In this document: positions 7,004-14,049 of the stretch, piece by piece
How positions within the stretch are numbered: the stretch's first letter is position 1
How the letters are laid out: each line of letters opens with the position of its first letter
Assembly (NCBI GenBank): GCA_964625325.1
Contig: CAZVBA010000010.1
Location: 1-22,765 of the forward strand
DNA length: 22,765 nucleotides
Source of the DNA: CAZILM01 sp964625325
GTDB lineage: Bacteria > Patescibacteriota > Saccharimonadia > Saccharimonadales > CAYVSP01
Direction of reading: 5' to 3'
Notes under the pieces: generated by a model
Seen by the model: only the letters and a program-made list of their open reading frames with translations
Told to the model about the DNA's origin: nothing
Database searches by the model: none
Translations under genes and position numbers: made by a program

Positions 7004-7009
7004 ATTATA
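7004..7009 (-). promoter_or_regulatory. -10 box TATAAT for Nudix gene (leftward)
   Basis: On the minus strand TATAAT is followed by 7 nt (TTGAACT) and then the ATG at 6996, the same leaderless spacing as on the plus strand. Confidence 0.6.
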
Positions 7010-7053
7010 TAGCTTTCCAAAATTTCGGGGTGTTTTTGCACGATGGTTATCTT

Positions 7054-7059
7054 TATAAT
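7054..7059 (+). promoter_or_regulatory. -10 box TATAAT of murJ
   Basis: A perfect TATAAT lies 8 nt before the ATG at 7068. With the minus-strand TATAAT at 7004-7009 it forms a compact divergent promoter region of about 70 bp. Confidence 0.6.
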
Positions 7060-7067
7060 TACCGTGG

Positions 7068-8657
7068 ATGAATCGATTTCTCAGGCGCGCCAACAAACGT
7101 ATCACTTTTGGCAACGCTGCAACCCTTTTAATTACTACAGCGCTGATGAGCCAGTTACTTGGCTTTTTCCGTAACCGTTTGGTGGCCGCTAACTTTACCA
7201 AGGTTAATCCGGCCAGTACCGACGCCTTTTTTGCCGCTTTCCAGATTCCAGACTTCTTCTTTCTGACAATCGCTGCCGGTGCTTTGGGTGTGGCCTTTGT
7301 GCCGGTGCTGTCTGACCGATTGTTTAAAGGCGACAAAAAAGGCATGTGGGAAGTAACCAACAGCTTGCTTAACGTGTTAACCATGGTGATGTTTGCCGTA
7401 GCACTGATTATTTTTGTGTTTGCCCATCCGCTACTGCGCTACGTGGTGGCACCAAAGCTATCCCCCGAGCAGCTCAACCAAGCCACCACCATCATGCGCC
7501 TGATTGCGCTTAACCCGCTGTTCTTTACGCTCTCCGGTATCATCACCAGCGTTCAGCAAACCTTTGGCCGTTTCTTTTTCTATGCCATGGCACCGCTGTT
7601 TTACAACCTAGCGATCGTTTTAAGTGTCTATATCTTTGGTCCTCATTTGGGTGTTGTCGGTTTGGGTGTCGGCGCCTTGATTGGCGCCCTATCGCAACTG
7701 ATAGTCGCCAGCTTTGGTCTTTGGGGTCTCGGCTTTCGCTACCGACCGACTGTCAATCTGAAATCAGAGGACTTTAAGCTAATCTTACGCAAATTGCCGG
7801 CGCGTTCGGTTGACCAGGGCATTGATTCTATTAACAGCATCGTTGAAACCAACCGTGCCACTTTGCTCGGCAAGGGGCCGGTCAGCTATTACAACTTTTC
7901 GACAACGCTAATGAACGTGCCGGTCATGCTGTTTGGCACGGCGATTGCAACGGCGGCGTTTCCCCGACTGACCGACCGCTTGAGCCAGGGCCGCCCGGAC
8001 CTTTTCCATAAAGATTTCTTCAAAGTCTTACGGATAATGATATGGATTGCCCTGCCGGTGGTGGTGGTCAGCTACTTTACGCGTGGCTACCTGGCCCGTT
8101 TGCTCTATGGCGACGTTTCGCCGCAGGTGGCCTTAATCTTCGGTTACCTAACGGCGGCTATCTTTTTCCGCATCCTCTACAGCATTATTTCGCGCTATTT
8201 TTATGCCCAGAAAGATACCATGACGCCGCTAGTGGTGTCGTTATTTGCAATTGGGCTAAACGTCTTCCTGGCCTTCAATCTAGCTAAGCCGACCGCCTAC
8301 GGTATTGCCGGCTTGGCCCTGGCCCAGTCGATTGTGGCAGCCACCGAGGTGGTTTTGCTGGTGTTGGTGATGTTTATGCGCGACCCCTATATTATCAACC
8401 GCGCCTTTTGGAACGCCTGTCTTAGAATAGTTTCCGTAACCGGCTTCAGCGTCTTGACGGCCTTTGTGATGGTATCAATTTTGCCACTTAAGCTGGTCGA
8501 CCGTGGTTTTGTAACCCTAGGCATGAAGTTCGGCAGTATCGCCCTTATAACTTTTGCTGTTCACCTGGGCATTTCCTGGCTGTTTGGCCTGGAAGAAGTC
8601 GATCCGATAATCGAAAAAGTCCGTCGGATAGTACTGAAGCCAGTCCGCATACAGTAG
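7068..8657 (+). CDS. murJ: lipid II flippase MurJ (MviN)
   Basis: MurJ moves lipid-linked peptidoglycan precursor across the cytoplasmic membrane and is a MOP-superfamily transporter. The 529-aa protein has the usual length and about 14 membrane helices. It opens with the family pattern 'LLITTALMSQLLGFFRNRLVAANF', followed by 'STDAFFAAFQIPDFFFLTIAAGALGVAFVPVL', matching the MviN N-terminal DAF...IP segments with conserved charged residues. Its presence shows the organism builds a peptidoglycan wall. The 2-bp gap to the convergent gene at 8660 leaves no space for a separate terminator. Confidence 0.93.
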   Translation: MNRFLRRANKRITFGNAATLLITTALMSQLLGFFRNRLVAANFTKVNPASTDAFFAAFQIPDFFFLTIAAGALGVAFVPVLSDRLFKGDKKGMWEVTNSLLNVLTMVMFAVALIIFVFAHPLLRYVVAPKLSPEQLNQATTIMRLIALNPLFFTLSGIITSVQQTFGRFFFYAMAPLFYNLAIVLSVYIFGPHLGVVGLGVGALIGALSQLIVASFGLWGLGFRYRPTVNLKSEDFKLILRKLPARSVDQGIDSINSIVETNRATLLGKGPVSYYNFSTTLMNVPVMLFGTAIATAAFPRLTDRLSQGRPDLFHKDFFKVLRIMIWIALPVVVVSYFTRGYLARLLYGDVSPQVALIFGYLTAAIFFRILYSIISRYFYAQKDTMTPLVVSLFAIGLNVFLAFNLAKPTAYGIAGLALAQSIVAATEVVLLVLVMFMRDPYIINRAFWNACLRIVSVTGFSVLTAFVMVSILPLKLVDRGFVTLGMKFGSIALITFAVHLGISWLFGLEEVDPIIEKVRRIVLKPVRIQ

Positions 8658-8659
8658 AA

Positions 8660-9376
8660 TTAGTTCTCTATGTCATCCAACTTTGCTTGCTGATGAATCC
8701 TAAAAACATCAACCATATACTCTGGATTTGCTTCCAGTAAAGGCAGCTTGCCGGAGATGGTGTATAAAGGGTCTTGGCCGAGCGTAAATGCGACCGCGTA
8801 AGCACCTACAAAATCAAAGCCATGTAAAATCCGCGATTTTTCACTAAAAGTATCACCGGCAAATAAGGTTATATCGCCTGTTTCAATAGCCGCATCTTCC
8901 CAAGCGTGATTGACTTGGGCATGCATTGTTTTGGTGCCGCTGACGCCTAGTTGCACCGAGGCCACTAAGCCTTCATAGTCATCGGTGTGCTCGTGAAAAA
9001 TTGCGCCGTCATTCATGGTAACCATACGAATGCCTGTCAGACTGTGAGTGGGGCGCCAATCTGGTAAATCACTTCCAGCCGCAGTCAAGACCTGAACTTC
9101 AGTGTTAGTGAGCAAATCTTTGAGCACAGGAAGTGTTTGACTAAATGCTACCCGGTAGACTGCTATACCGTTGTATTCGGTAACTTCTTTGATACCCGGA
9201 ACTTCGTTAGTGAAGCCAAGGCCGACCATGCTTCCCAGCGACAATAATGGCCATAGCACATCGCGGTTAACGGCGCCTCTGGCATTTGCGATGCCCTGGC
9301 TTTTGGCTAAAGCTACCGCCTCGTCTAAGTTAGCAAAGCCGTCAGTGTTATATTCATTTGCCTCAACCGAAATCAT
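8660..9376 (-). CDS. putative cupin-fold / 2OG-Fe(II) oxygenase-like protein
   Basis: A 238-aa soluble protein without a signal peptide; I cannot name its family with certainty. Residues 126-133 read IFHEHTDD, containing an H130-x-D132 motif. A later 'GDITLFAGDTF' strand and H185 in 'ILHGF' complete an HxD...H pattern like the Fe(II) site of double-stranded beta-helix oxygenases. The distal Arg that usually binds 2-oxoglutarate is not evident after H185. The N-terminal 100 residues are more helical. It is a single gene on the minus strand between murJ and lepA, diverging from lepA. Minus-strand -10 candidates upstream of 9376 (such as TATTAT) are weak. Treat the function as a hypothesis. Confidence 0.5.
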   Translation of the reverse strand: MISVEANEYNTDGFANLDEAVALAKSQGIANARGAVNRDVLWPLLSLGSMVGLGFTNEVPGIKEVTEYNGIAVYRVAFSQTLPVLKDLLTNTEVQVLTAAGSDLPDWRPTHSLTGIRMVTMNDGAIFHEHTDDYEGLVASVQLGVSGTKTMHAQVNHAWEDAAIETGDITLFAGDTFSEKSRILHGFDFVGAYAVAFTLGQDPLYTISGKLPLLEANPEYMVDVFRIHQQAKLDDIEN

Positions 9377-9435
9377 TTAGATACCATACAATAATAAAGT
9401 TAACGTGTCTATAAACACAACCCCGTATTTACCTG

Positions 9436-9441
9436 TACAAT
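9436..9441 (+). promoter_or_regulatory. -10 box TACAAT of lepA
   Basis: TACAAT lies 8 nt before ATG 9450. This rules against the upstream in-frame GTG at 9405, which would place the promoter inside the coding sequence. Confidence 0.55.
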
Positions 9442-9449
9442 GTGAAGCA

Positions 9450-11231
9450 ATGGACCAAAGTCATATCCGGAACTTCTGTATTATCGCGCATATCGATCAC
9501 GGTAAATCGACGCTGGCTGACCGTCTGCTGGAACTGACTCATACGGTCGAAAAGCGCAACATGAAGGCTCAACTATTGGACAAGATGGATTTGGAGCGCG
9601 AAAAGGGCATTACCATCAAGCTGGCTCCAGTCCGCATGCGCTACAAAGACTACGAACTCAACCTGATTGATACGCCGGGACATGTTGACTTTAGTTACGA
9701 AGTTTCTCGCAGCCTGGCCGCCTGCGAAGGCGCGCTATTGGTGGTGGACGCCAGCCAGGGCATTCAGGCCCAAACATTAGCCAATGTCTATCTGGCGCTA
9801 GCGGCTGAACTTACTATTATTCCAGTGCTCAATAAGATTGATTTGCCGGCGGCCGATGTTGAGCGTGTTCAGGCTGAGGTAGTTGGCCTACTAGGCTGCA
9901 AACCAGAGGACGTATTGGAAATATCGGCCAAGTCCGGTCAGGGCGTCGAGAAAGTATTGGAAGAAGTTGTTCGCCAGGTCCCACCCCCAAAAAGCAGTCA
10001 TAACCCAGCCACCCGGGCCCTTATTTTCGACAGTTACTACGATGATTACCGCGGCGTTATTCTATATGTTCGGATTGTTGATGGAACCATTGCAAAGAGT
10101 TCGCAAATTAAGATGTTGGCGACTGGCGCTGAAGGTATAGCCCTGGAAGTCGGCTCGCTAAATCCGGACATGGCAGTAGCCAAAATTTTGCAAGCCGGCG
10201 AGATTGGTTACATCGTGACCAATCTGCGCAGTACCCGCGAGGCCAAGGTCGGGGATACCGTAACTCTGAGCAGTGCGCCGGCCGAACAATCCCTGCCCGG
10301 CTACAAAGACGTCAAACCATTTGTTTACGCCGGCTTCTTCCCGGAGAGCAACGAGAGCTATCAATTACTGAAAGATGCCATTGAAAAACTATCCTTGAGT
10401 GATTCGGCACTGCAGTTTACGCCGGAAAACTCGCCGGTGCTGGGCTTTGGCGTCCGTGTCGGTTTTCTGGGGTTGTTGCACATGGATATTGTCCGCGAAC
10501 GGCTGGAGCGGGAGTACGACCTGGAGCTAGTCGTCACTAATCCGTCGACCGATTACCAGATTACCCTACTTAATGGTGAAGAGCTGGATATCAAGTCGGC
10601 CGCAGATTTGCCTGATCCTTCAAAGATTCAGGAAATTCGTGAGCCTTGGATAACCGGCGAGGTCGTGGTACCCAAAGAATATGTTGGCGCGGTCTTACAG
10701 CTAATTGCCGGTAAACGGGGCCTACAGAAAAACCTTAGCTATATGGACGCGCAACTGGCGTTGATTGCTTTCGAGGCGCCGCTAGCCAATCTACTGACAG
10801 ATTTTTATGACCAGCTGAAGAGTGTTACCAGTGGCTACGGCTCTTTCAACTATGATCTGGCTGACTATCGGGCCGAAGACCTGGTTAAGTTGGACTTTTA
10901 CGTCGCCGGCGAGCGGGTTGATGCCCTAAGCGTGATGGTACACCGTTCGGAAGCAACCAGCCTGGGCCGCGAGATAGTCAGCAAGCTCAAAGAAGTTATC
11001 CCGCGCCAGAATTTCCAGGTCGCCCTGCAGGCGGCGATTGGCGGCAAGTTCATCGCCCGCGAGGACGTCAGCGCCTACCGCAAAGACGTCACGACTGGTC
11101 TGTATGGTGGTGACGTGTCGCGCAAGAAGAAGGTGCTGGCCAAGCAAGCCAAGGGCAAAAAGCGCCTAAAACGCTTTGGCAAGGTCGACATCCCCGCCGA
11201 AGCGTTTACTGTTATGTTGAAGCGTAATTAA
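9450..11231 (+). CDS. lepA: elongation factor 4 (LepA)
   Basis: LepA is a ribosome-binding translational GTPase linked to back-translocation and initiation quality. The 593-aa product starts MDQSHIRNFCIIAHIDHGKS with the G1 P-loop AHIDHGKST, the typical N-terminus of the family. G3 is 'DTPGHVDF' and G4 is 'NKIDLP'. The LepA-specific C-terminal domain is complete, ending in 'GKKRLKRFGKVDIPAEAFTVML'. An in-frame GTG at 9405 would add 15 unlike residues and place the -10 box at 9436-9441 inside the gene, so ATG 9450 is preferred. Confidence 0.96.
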   Translation: MDQSHIRNFCIIAHIDHGKSTLADRLLELTHTVEKRNMKAQLLDKMDLEREKGITIKLAPVRMRYKDYELNLIDTPGHVDFSYEVSRSLAACEGALLVVDASQGIQAQTLANVYLALAAELTIIPVLNKIDLPAADVERVQAEVVGLLGCKPEDVLEISAKSGQGVEKVLEEVVRQVPPPKSSHNPATRALIFDSYYDDYRGVILYVRIVDGTIAKSSQIKMLATGAEGIALEVGSLNPDMAVAKILQAGEIGYIVTNLRSTREAKVGDTVTLSSAPAEQSLPGYKDVKPFVYAGFFPESNESYQLLKDAIEKLSLSDSALQFTPENSPVLGFGVRVGFLGLLHMDIVRERLEREYDLELVVTNPSTDYQITLLNGEELDIKSAADLPDPSKIQEIREPWITGEVVVPKEYVGAVLQLIAGKRGLQKNLSYMDAQLALIAFEAPLANLLTDFYDQLKSVTSGYGSFNYDLADYRAEDLVKLDFYVAGERVDALSVMVHRSEATSLGREIVSKLKEVIPRQNFQVALQAAIGGKFIAREDVSAYRKDVTTGLYGGDVSRKKKVLAKQAKGKKRLKRFGKVDIPAEAFTVMLKRN

Positions 11232-11232
11232 G

Positions 11233-11238
11233 TAGAAT
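11233..11238 (+). promoter_or_regulatory. -10 box TAGAAT
   Basis: TAGAAT directly follows the lepA stop codon and lies 10 nt before ATG 11249. No clear -35 is seen; it would lie within the lepA 3' end. Confidence 0.45.
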
Positions 11239-11248
11239 AAACGTAGAG

Positions 11249-11878
11249 ATGTTTCCGCTCAAGAATATCCGTGCCATTATCCAACCGTCGCTGGCTAGCT
11301 TTGCGCTGTCGTTGATTGTTACTGTGGCAGTAGTCGGTGCTGGCTTGTGGTTCACTGATGTCCGAACTGGCGTGCTGTTTAACGCGCTGACATTTGGCGC
11401 CAACACGTCGGCTTCAACCCTTTCGGCCAGCCAAACCACCTTGTCTCAATTTAATGACCGTATTTTTGGCAATACACTGTTTAACAAGATCTTATTTTAC
11501 TGTGTCTGGCTGTTCATTGGCTGCTTGGTCTATATCTTGGTGTCGGCCATTATTGCCTTCGGCAGCGAGTCAGTTGAAACCGTCGAGGAAATGAACTATG
11601 TCCACGCCCGCCGCCAGCAGCTGGAGAAGGTTTTTCTGTCGCGGCTCGGTGTCCGAATAGTGACGTTCGTACTAGCGGTAGCCTACACTACCTTTTTCAT
11701 CAGGCTTTTGTTGCCCTACGGAGTCTATGCAGTGCATGTCGGTGTCAACCAAACTTCTCTGGTGCCGGCTTTGCTGTATATCGGCCTGGGAACTGTCGTC
11801 CTGCTAGCCAGTTTGCATATTTTTGTCGTGCTGCTTCGGGTAATCGCGCTCCGGACCCGGCTATTTGACTCGGACTGA
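11249..11878 (+). CDS. four-helix membrane protein, unknown
   Basis: Not recognised. The 209-aa product has four predicted membrane helices at about residues 15-36, 80-105, 135-158 and 170-195. A Ser/Thr/Gln-rich loop lies between helices 1 and 2, and a charged loop with 'ETVEEMNYVHARRQQLEKV' between helices 2 and 3. By the positive-inside rule the Arg-rich loop and the C-terminus face the cytoplasm. It has its own -10 box. No catalytic or transporter motif is seen. Confidence 0.6.
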   Translation: MFPLKNIRAIIQPSLASFALSLIVTVAVVGAGLWFTDVRTGVLFNALTFGANTSASTLSASQTTLSQFNDRIFGNTLFNKILFYCVWLFIGCLVYILVSAIIAFGSESVETVEEMNYVHARRQQLEKVFLSRLGVRIVTFVLAVAYTTFFIRLLLPYGVYAVHVGVNQTSLVPALLYIGLGTVVLLASLHIFVVLLRVIALRTRLFDSD

Positions 11879-11902
11879 TTATTACTATTTTGATTAGTCG
11901 CT

Positions 11903-11908
11903 TAGAAT
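11903..11908 (+). promoter_or_regulatory. -10 box TAGAAT
   Basis: TAGAAT ends 6 nt before ATG 11915, the same spacing as at 188, 2284, 3731 and 19937. Confidence 0.5.
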
Positions 11909-11914
11909 AGATAC

Positions 11915-12646
11915 ATGAATAGACTGGAGCATTTGGCGGAGTTTCAGGCAGTGCTGGCAAATTACCGTATATCTGAAGCCAGCAGGCTCACCTTAGTGGA
12001 AACCAAATTGGCCTTATTGGTCGCGCCGACTTCAGCCGGCCGCAATACAATTATCCGGGAACTCGTCAAAACTGGCGAGTTTGAATTTATCGTGTCCGAT
12101 ACCACCCGGCACCCCCGCATCAATGACAATATTTTGGAGCAGGACGGCGTAAATTACTGGTTCAGGAGCGAAGCCAAAGTATTGAGCGATCTAAAAGCCG
12201 GTAGGTTCTTAGAAGCGGCCATTATTCATAATCAACAGGTGTCCGGGATCAGCATCCGTGAACTTAAGCGCATTCACGACAGCGGCAAAATTGGCACCAC
12301 TGACATCGAAGTGGTCGGCGTCCATAACATCATGAGCGCCAAACCCAATGCTTTTGCCATCTTTGTCTTACCGCCCAGTTTTGAAGAGTGGCAGCGGCGC
12401 TTCAAACACCGCGGGCCGATGAGTGAGGGGGAATACCGCCGTCGTTTAGAGAGTGCCGCCCAAGAGTTTAAGGCCGCCCTGCGCGAGCCCTATTATTCGT
12501 TTGTCGTTAACGACACTATCGACAACGCCGTCGAGGCAATCCAGGAAATCGTGCATAAGGGCAACCTTAACGCTGAGGAACAAGCCCGCGGCCGCAATTT
12601 AGCCACTGAGCTTTTGCGTGAAACAGAAAAGTTTCTGAAAGCATAA
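11915..12646 (+). CDS. guanylate kinase-like protein with altered P-loop
   Basis: The 243-aa protein aligns with guanylate kinases through 'SDTTRHPR' (GMP-binding arginines present), 'DGVNYWF', 'FVLPPSFEEWQRRFKHRG' and the C-terminal 'FVVNDTIDNAVEAIQEI'. Its Walker A loop is changed: residues 37-45 read APTSAGRNT, so the first Gly is Ala and the essential Lys is Arg. A helical N-terminal extension of about 30 residues and a C-terminal extension are present. It may be a catalytically weak or inactive paralogue with a binding or scaffold role, or an unusual kinase. The gene at 188-760 is a relative with an intact P-loop. Family likely; activity doubtful. Confidence 0.6.
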   Translation: MNRLEHLAEFQAVLANYRISEASRLTLVETKLALLVAPTSAGRNTIIRELVKTGEFEFIVSDTTRHPRINDNILEQDGVNYWFRSEAKVLSDLKAGRFLEAAIIHNQQVSGISIRELKRIHDSGKIGTTDIEVVGVHNIMSAKPNAFAIFVLPPSFEEWQRRFKHRGPMSEGEYRRRLESAAQEFKAALREPYYSFVVNDTIDNAVEAIQEIVHKGNLNAEEQARGRNLATELLRETEKFLKA

Positions 12647-12655
12647 AGCCAGCGC

Positions 12656-12684
12656 TTGCTGTTCATGAACCGTAGGCGTAGTCT
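12656..12684 (+). promoter_or_regulatory. possible promoter TTGCTG-17-TAGTCT
   Basis: A weak -35 TTGCTG (12656-12661) and -10 TAGTCT (12679-12684) with 17-nt spacing lie 7 nt before ATG 12692. Match quality is modest. Confidence 0.3.
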
Positions 12685-12691
12685 ATCTTTT

Positions 12692-13150
12692 ATGGAACTT
12701 TCACATAACAATGGTGCCGAAAGGCTAGAAACAAAAAGATTCTCGCCGTTTGAGGCGATAAAGCAGGCTTATAAAAAAGTACAACTAAAGTACGCCGACA
12801 AGTTGACACGGGATATTTTTCGTCAAGCAAGCCAAAATCCCAGTGGTGAAGTAATTGCTAAGACGGGCGTTGGCGGTTTTGAAGTATCTTTTTGGCATGA
12901 CCGTTCCGGCGGCGAAGTATCAGAACATGTATTTGTCCAAAATTGTCGTTCTGAGATCGGCGGGGACTTTAACAACTTCGAGGGTATCACGGCTAAGGCA
13001 ATCGCCAACGATGGTAGCGGTGAATTGGGTCCGCGCACCTATAGCAGTTTTGCCCCAGATTCGGGCGACCTGCAGCTTAGTGAAATAATTACCTTTTTAA
13101 GACAGGCCAAGCCCGAGGCAACTACACCTAACTACAATTGGCACACTTGA
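12692..13150 (+). CDS. unknown soluble protein, 152 aa
   Basis: Not recognised. In-frame starts exist at TTG 12656, ATG 12665 and ATG 12692; the last is chosen because a promoter-like element ends 7 nt before it and the upstream codons look non-coding. The product has a Lys/Ala-rich helix at about residues 18-48 ('FEAIKQAYKKVQLKYADK'), then a Gly-rich, probably beta-strand middle with 'GGFEVSFWHDRSGGEVSEHVFV'. No membrane segment or catalytic motif is seen. The sugar transferase gene begins 11 nt after its stop, so the two are probably co-transcribed. Confidence 0.5.
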   Translation: MELSHNNGAERLETKRFSPFEAIKQAYKKVQLKYADKLTRDIFRQASQNPSGEVIAKTGVGGFEVSFWHDRSGGEVSEHVFVQNCRSEIGGDFNNFEGITAKAIANDGSGELGPRTYSSFAPDSGDLQLSEIITFLRQAKPEATTPNYNWHT

Positions 13151-13161
13151 GAACATGATTC

Positions 13162-13821
13162 ATGGCAGCAGAAGTCAGCCTTGAATACAGCGGATCAAGG
13201 GAGAGGCGTTACCTACAACGAAAACGATGCCTTGATGTAATGCTTGTCGCGGCCTTGTGGCCTGCTTTAGTTGGGAGTGAGATTGCAACAAAGCGCATTA
13301 TCCATCGCAGCGACTTTCCAGACCTGCCAACAATTTATAAACAAGCCAGAATAGGGCAGAGGCGGAATACTTTTACCATACAAAAACTACAAACTTTACG
13401 TCCTGGTACACAAGAGCCTTTGGATAACTGGGCTGCCGTCATGCGTCGGTATGGCATAGATGAGCTTGCTCAACTGAGAAATATTCAGGAAGGAACAATG
13501 AGCTGCTTTGGTTACCGCCCACTTATAAATGATCATTACGAAGAAGTTATGGATAATTTGACCGACCCTAACCTAAAAGAGACCTGGCCGTTAGTAGTTA
13601 GCCGTTATAAACCCGGCGGTGTGAACTCCTATGGTATCTATAATAAATTTGGCGAGTTTCCTAAATTGCAGCTGCCACCTGGACTAAATGACCAAGAGGT
13701 ACGTGCCACATTAGATATATATGATCATACCCAATTTTCTTTACGCTATGACATGAGTTTGGTAGCTAGACTTACCCTGGCCGCGGTGCATAGTAGAGGG
13801 GACATTGGTACTCTTGACTAA
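13162..13821 (+). CDS. divergent bacterial sugar transferase (WcaJ/PglC-like)
   Basis: The 219-aa protein resembles polyprenyl-phosphate sugar-1-phosphate transferases, which start polysaccharide or glycan synthesis on the inner face of the membrane. Matches in order: 'KRCLDVMLVAALWPALV' (membrane re-entrant segment), 'YKQARIGQRRNTFTIQKLQTL' (usual FxQxRxGxxGxxFxIxKFRTM), DELAQ with the catalytic Asp-Glu at about residues 100-101, 'GTMSCFGYRP' (usual GDMSxVGPRP), and 'YKPGGVNSYGIYN' (usual PGITG). Several invariant Pro/Gly positions differ, so it is an outlier. It is more AT-rich than the neighbouring lepA. A stem-loop spans its stop codon. Confidence 0.65.
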   Translation: MAAEVSLEYSGSRERRYLQRKRCLDVMLVAALWPALVGSEIATKRIIHRSDFPDLPTIYKQARIGQRRNTFTIQKLQTLRPGTQEPLDNWAAVMRRYGIDELAQLRNIQEGTMSCFGYRPLINDHYEEVMDNLTDPNLKETWPLVVSRYKPGGVNSYGIYNKFGEFPKLQLPPGLNDQEVRATLDIYDHTQFSLRYDMSLVARLTLAAVHSRGDIGTLD

Positions 13822-13836
13822 GGCCAAGAGTACCAA
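13805..13836. repeat. 12-bp perfect inverted repeat over stop codon
   Basis: TTGGTACTCTTG (13805-13816) is fully complementary to 13825-13836, with an 8-nt loop that contains the stop codon at 13819-13821. No T-tract follows. It may protect the mRNA 3' end or act as a weak terminator. Its left arm and loop (13807-13823) resemble 13989-14005, the left half and spacer of the first CIRCE-like element, hinting at a duplicated segment. Confidence 0.55.
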
Positions 13837-13986
13837 CACCATCTCACTGTATGAACTATCTGCTAACGGCCTATCTCGACGTTTTCTGTTCCAGTCCAGC
13901 TAGTAGTAACGGTGCTACAACTCGCGCAGGGCTTCGCAGAGAAACGCCAAGCTAGACCTACCAAATAGCCCAGTCAACAAGATGGG

Positions 13987-14013
13987 CTGGCACTCTTGAC
14001 CTAGGACTGCTAA
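13987..14013. promoter_or_regulatory. CIRCE-like HrcA operator 1
   Basis: CTGGCACTC (13987-13995), a 9-nt spacer, then GACTGCTAA (14005-14013). Compared with the CIRCE consensus TTAGCACTC-N9-GAGTGCTAA the half-sites match 7/9 and 8/9 with exact spacing. The predicted -35 TTGACC (13996-14001) sits inside the spacer, so HrcA binding would block the promoter. Confidence 0.7.
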
Positions 14014-14024
14014 TTCGTTAAACT
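13996..14024 (+). promoter_or_regulatory. promoter of the hrcA-dnaJ operon, TTGACC-17-TAAACT
   Basis: A -35 TTGACC (13996-14001; 5/6 match) and -10 TAAACT (14019-14024; 4/6) are spaced by 17 nt, with a predicted start near 14031. It is flanked and overlapped by two CIRCE-like elements. TACACT at 14030-14035 is an alternative -10 that would place the start closer to the ATG. Confidence 0.6.
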
Positions 14025-14049
14025 GGCACTACACTAAAGTGAGTGCTAT
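14023..14049. promoter_or_regulatory. CIRCE-like HrcA operator 2
   Basis: CTGGCACTA (14023-14031), a 9-nt spacer, then GAGTGCTAT (14041-14049). The right half matches the CIRCE consensus 8/9 and the left half 6/9, again with exact N9 spacing. It covers the predicted transcription start and runs into the hrcA start codon. It begins exactly 36 bp after operator 1. Confidence 0.75.

Noticed and set aside
9405..9449. Upstream GTG start for lepA
   Set aside because: It would add 15 residues unlike LepA N-termini and place the TACAAT -10 box inside the gene; ATG 9450 gives the typical family start.
13805..13836. Third CIRCE element
   Set aside because: Half-sites resemble CIRCE (7/9 each), but the gap between them is 14 nt, not 9, so it is listed as a plain stem-loop.
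13851..13955. 34-codon ORF in the hrcA upstream region
   Set aside because: It has no -10 box or Shine-Dalgarno at the usual distance and no protein-like features; more likely chance.
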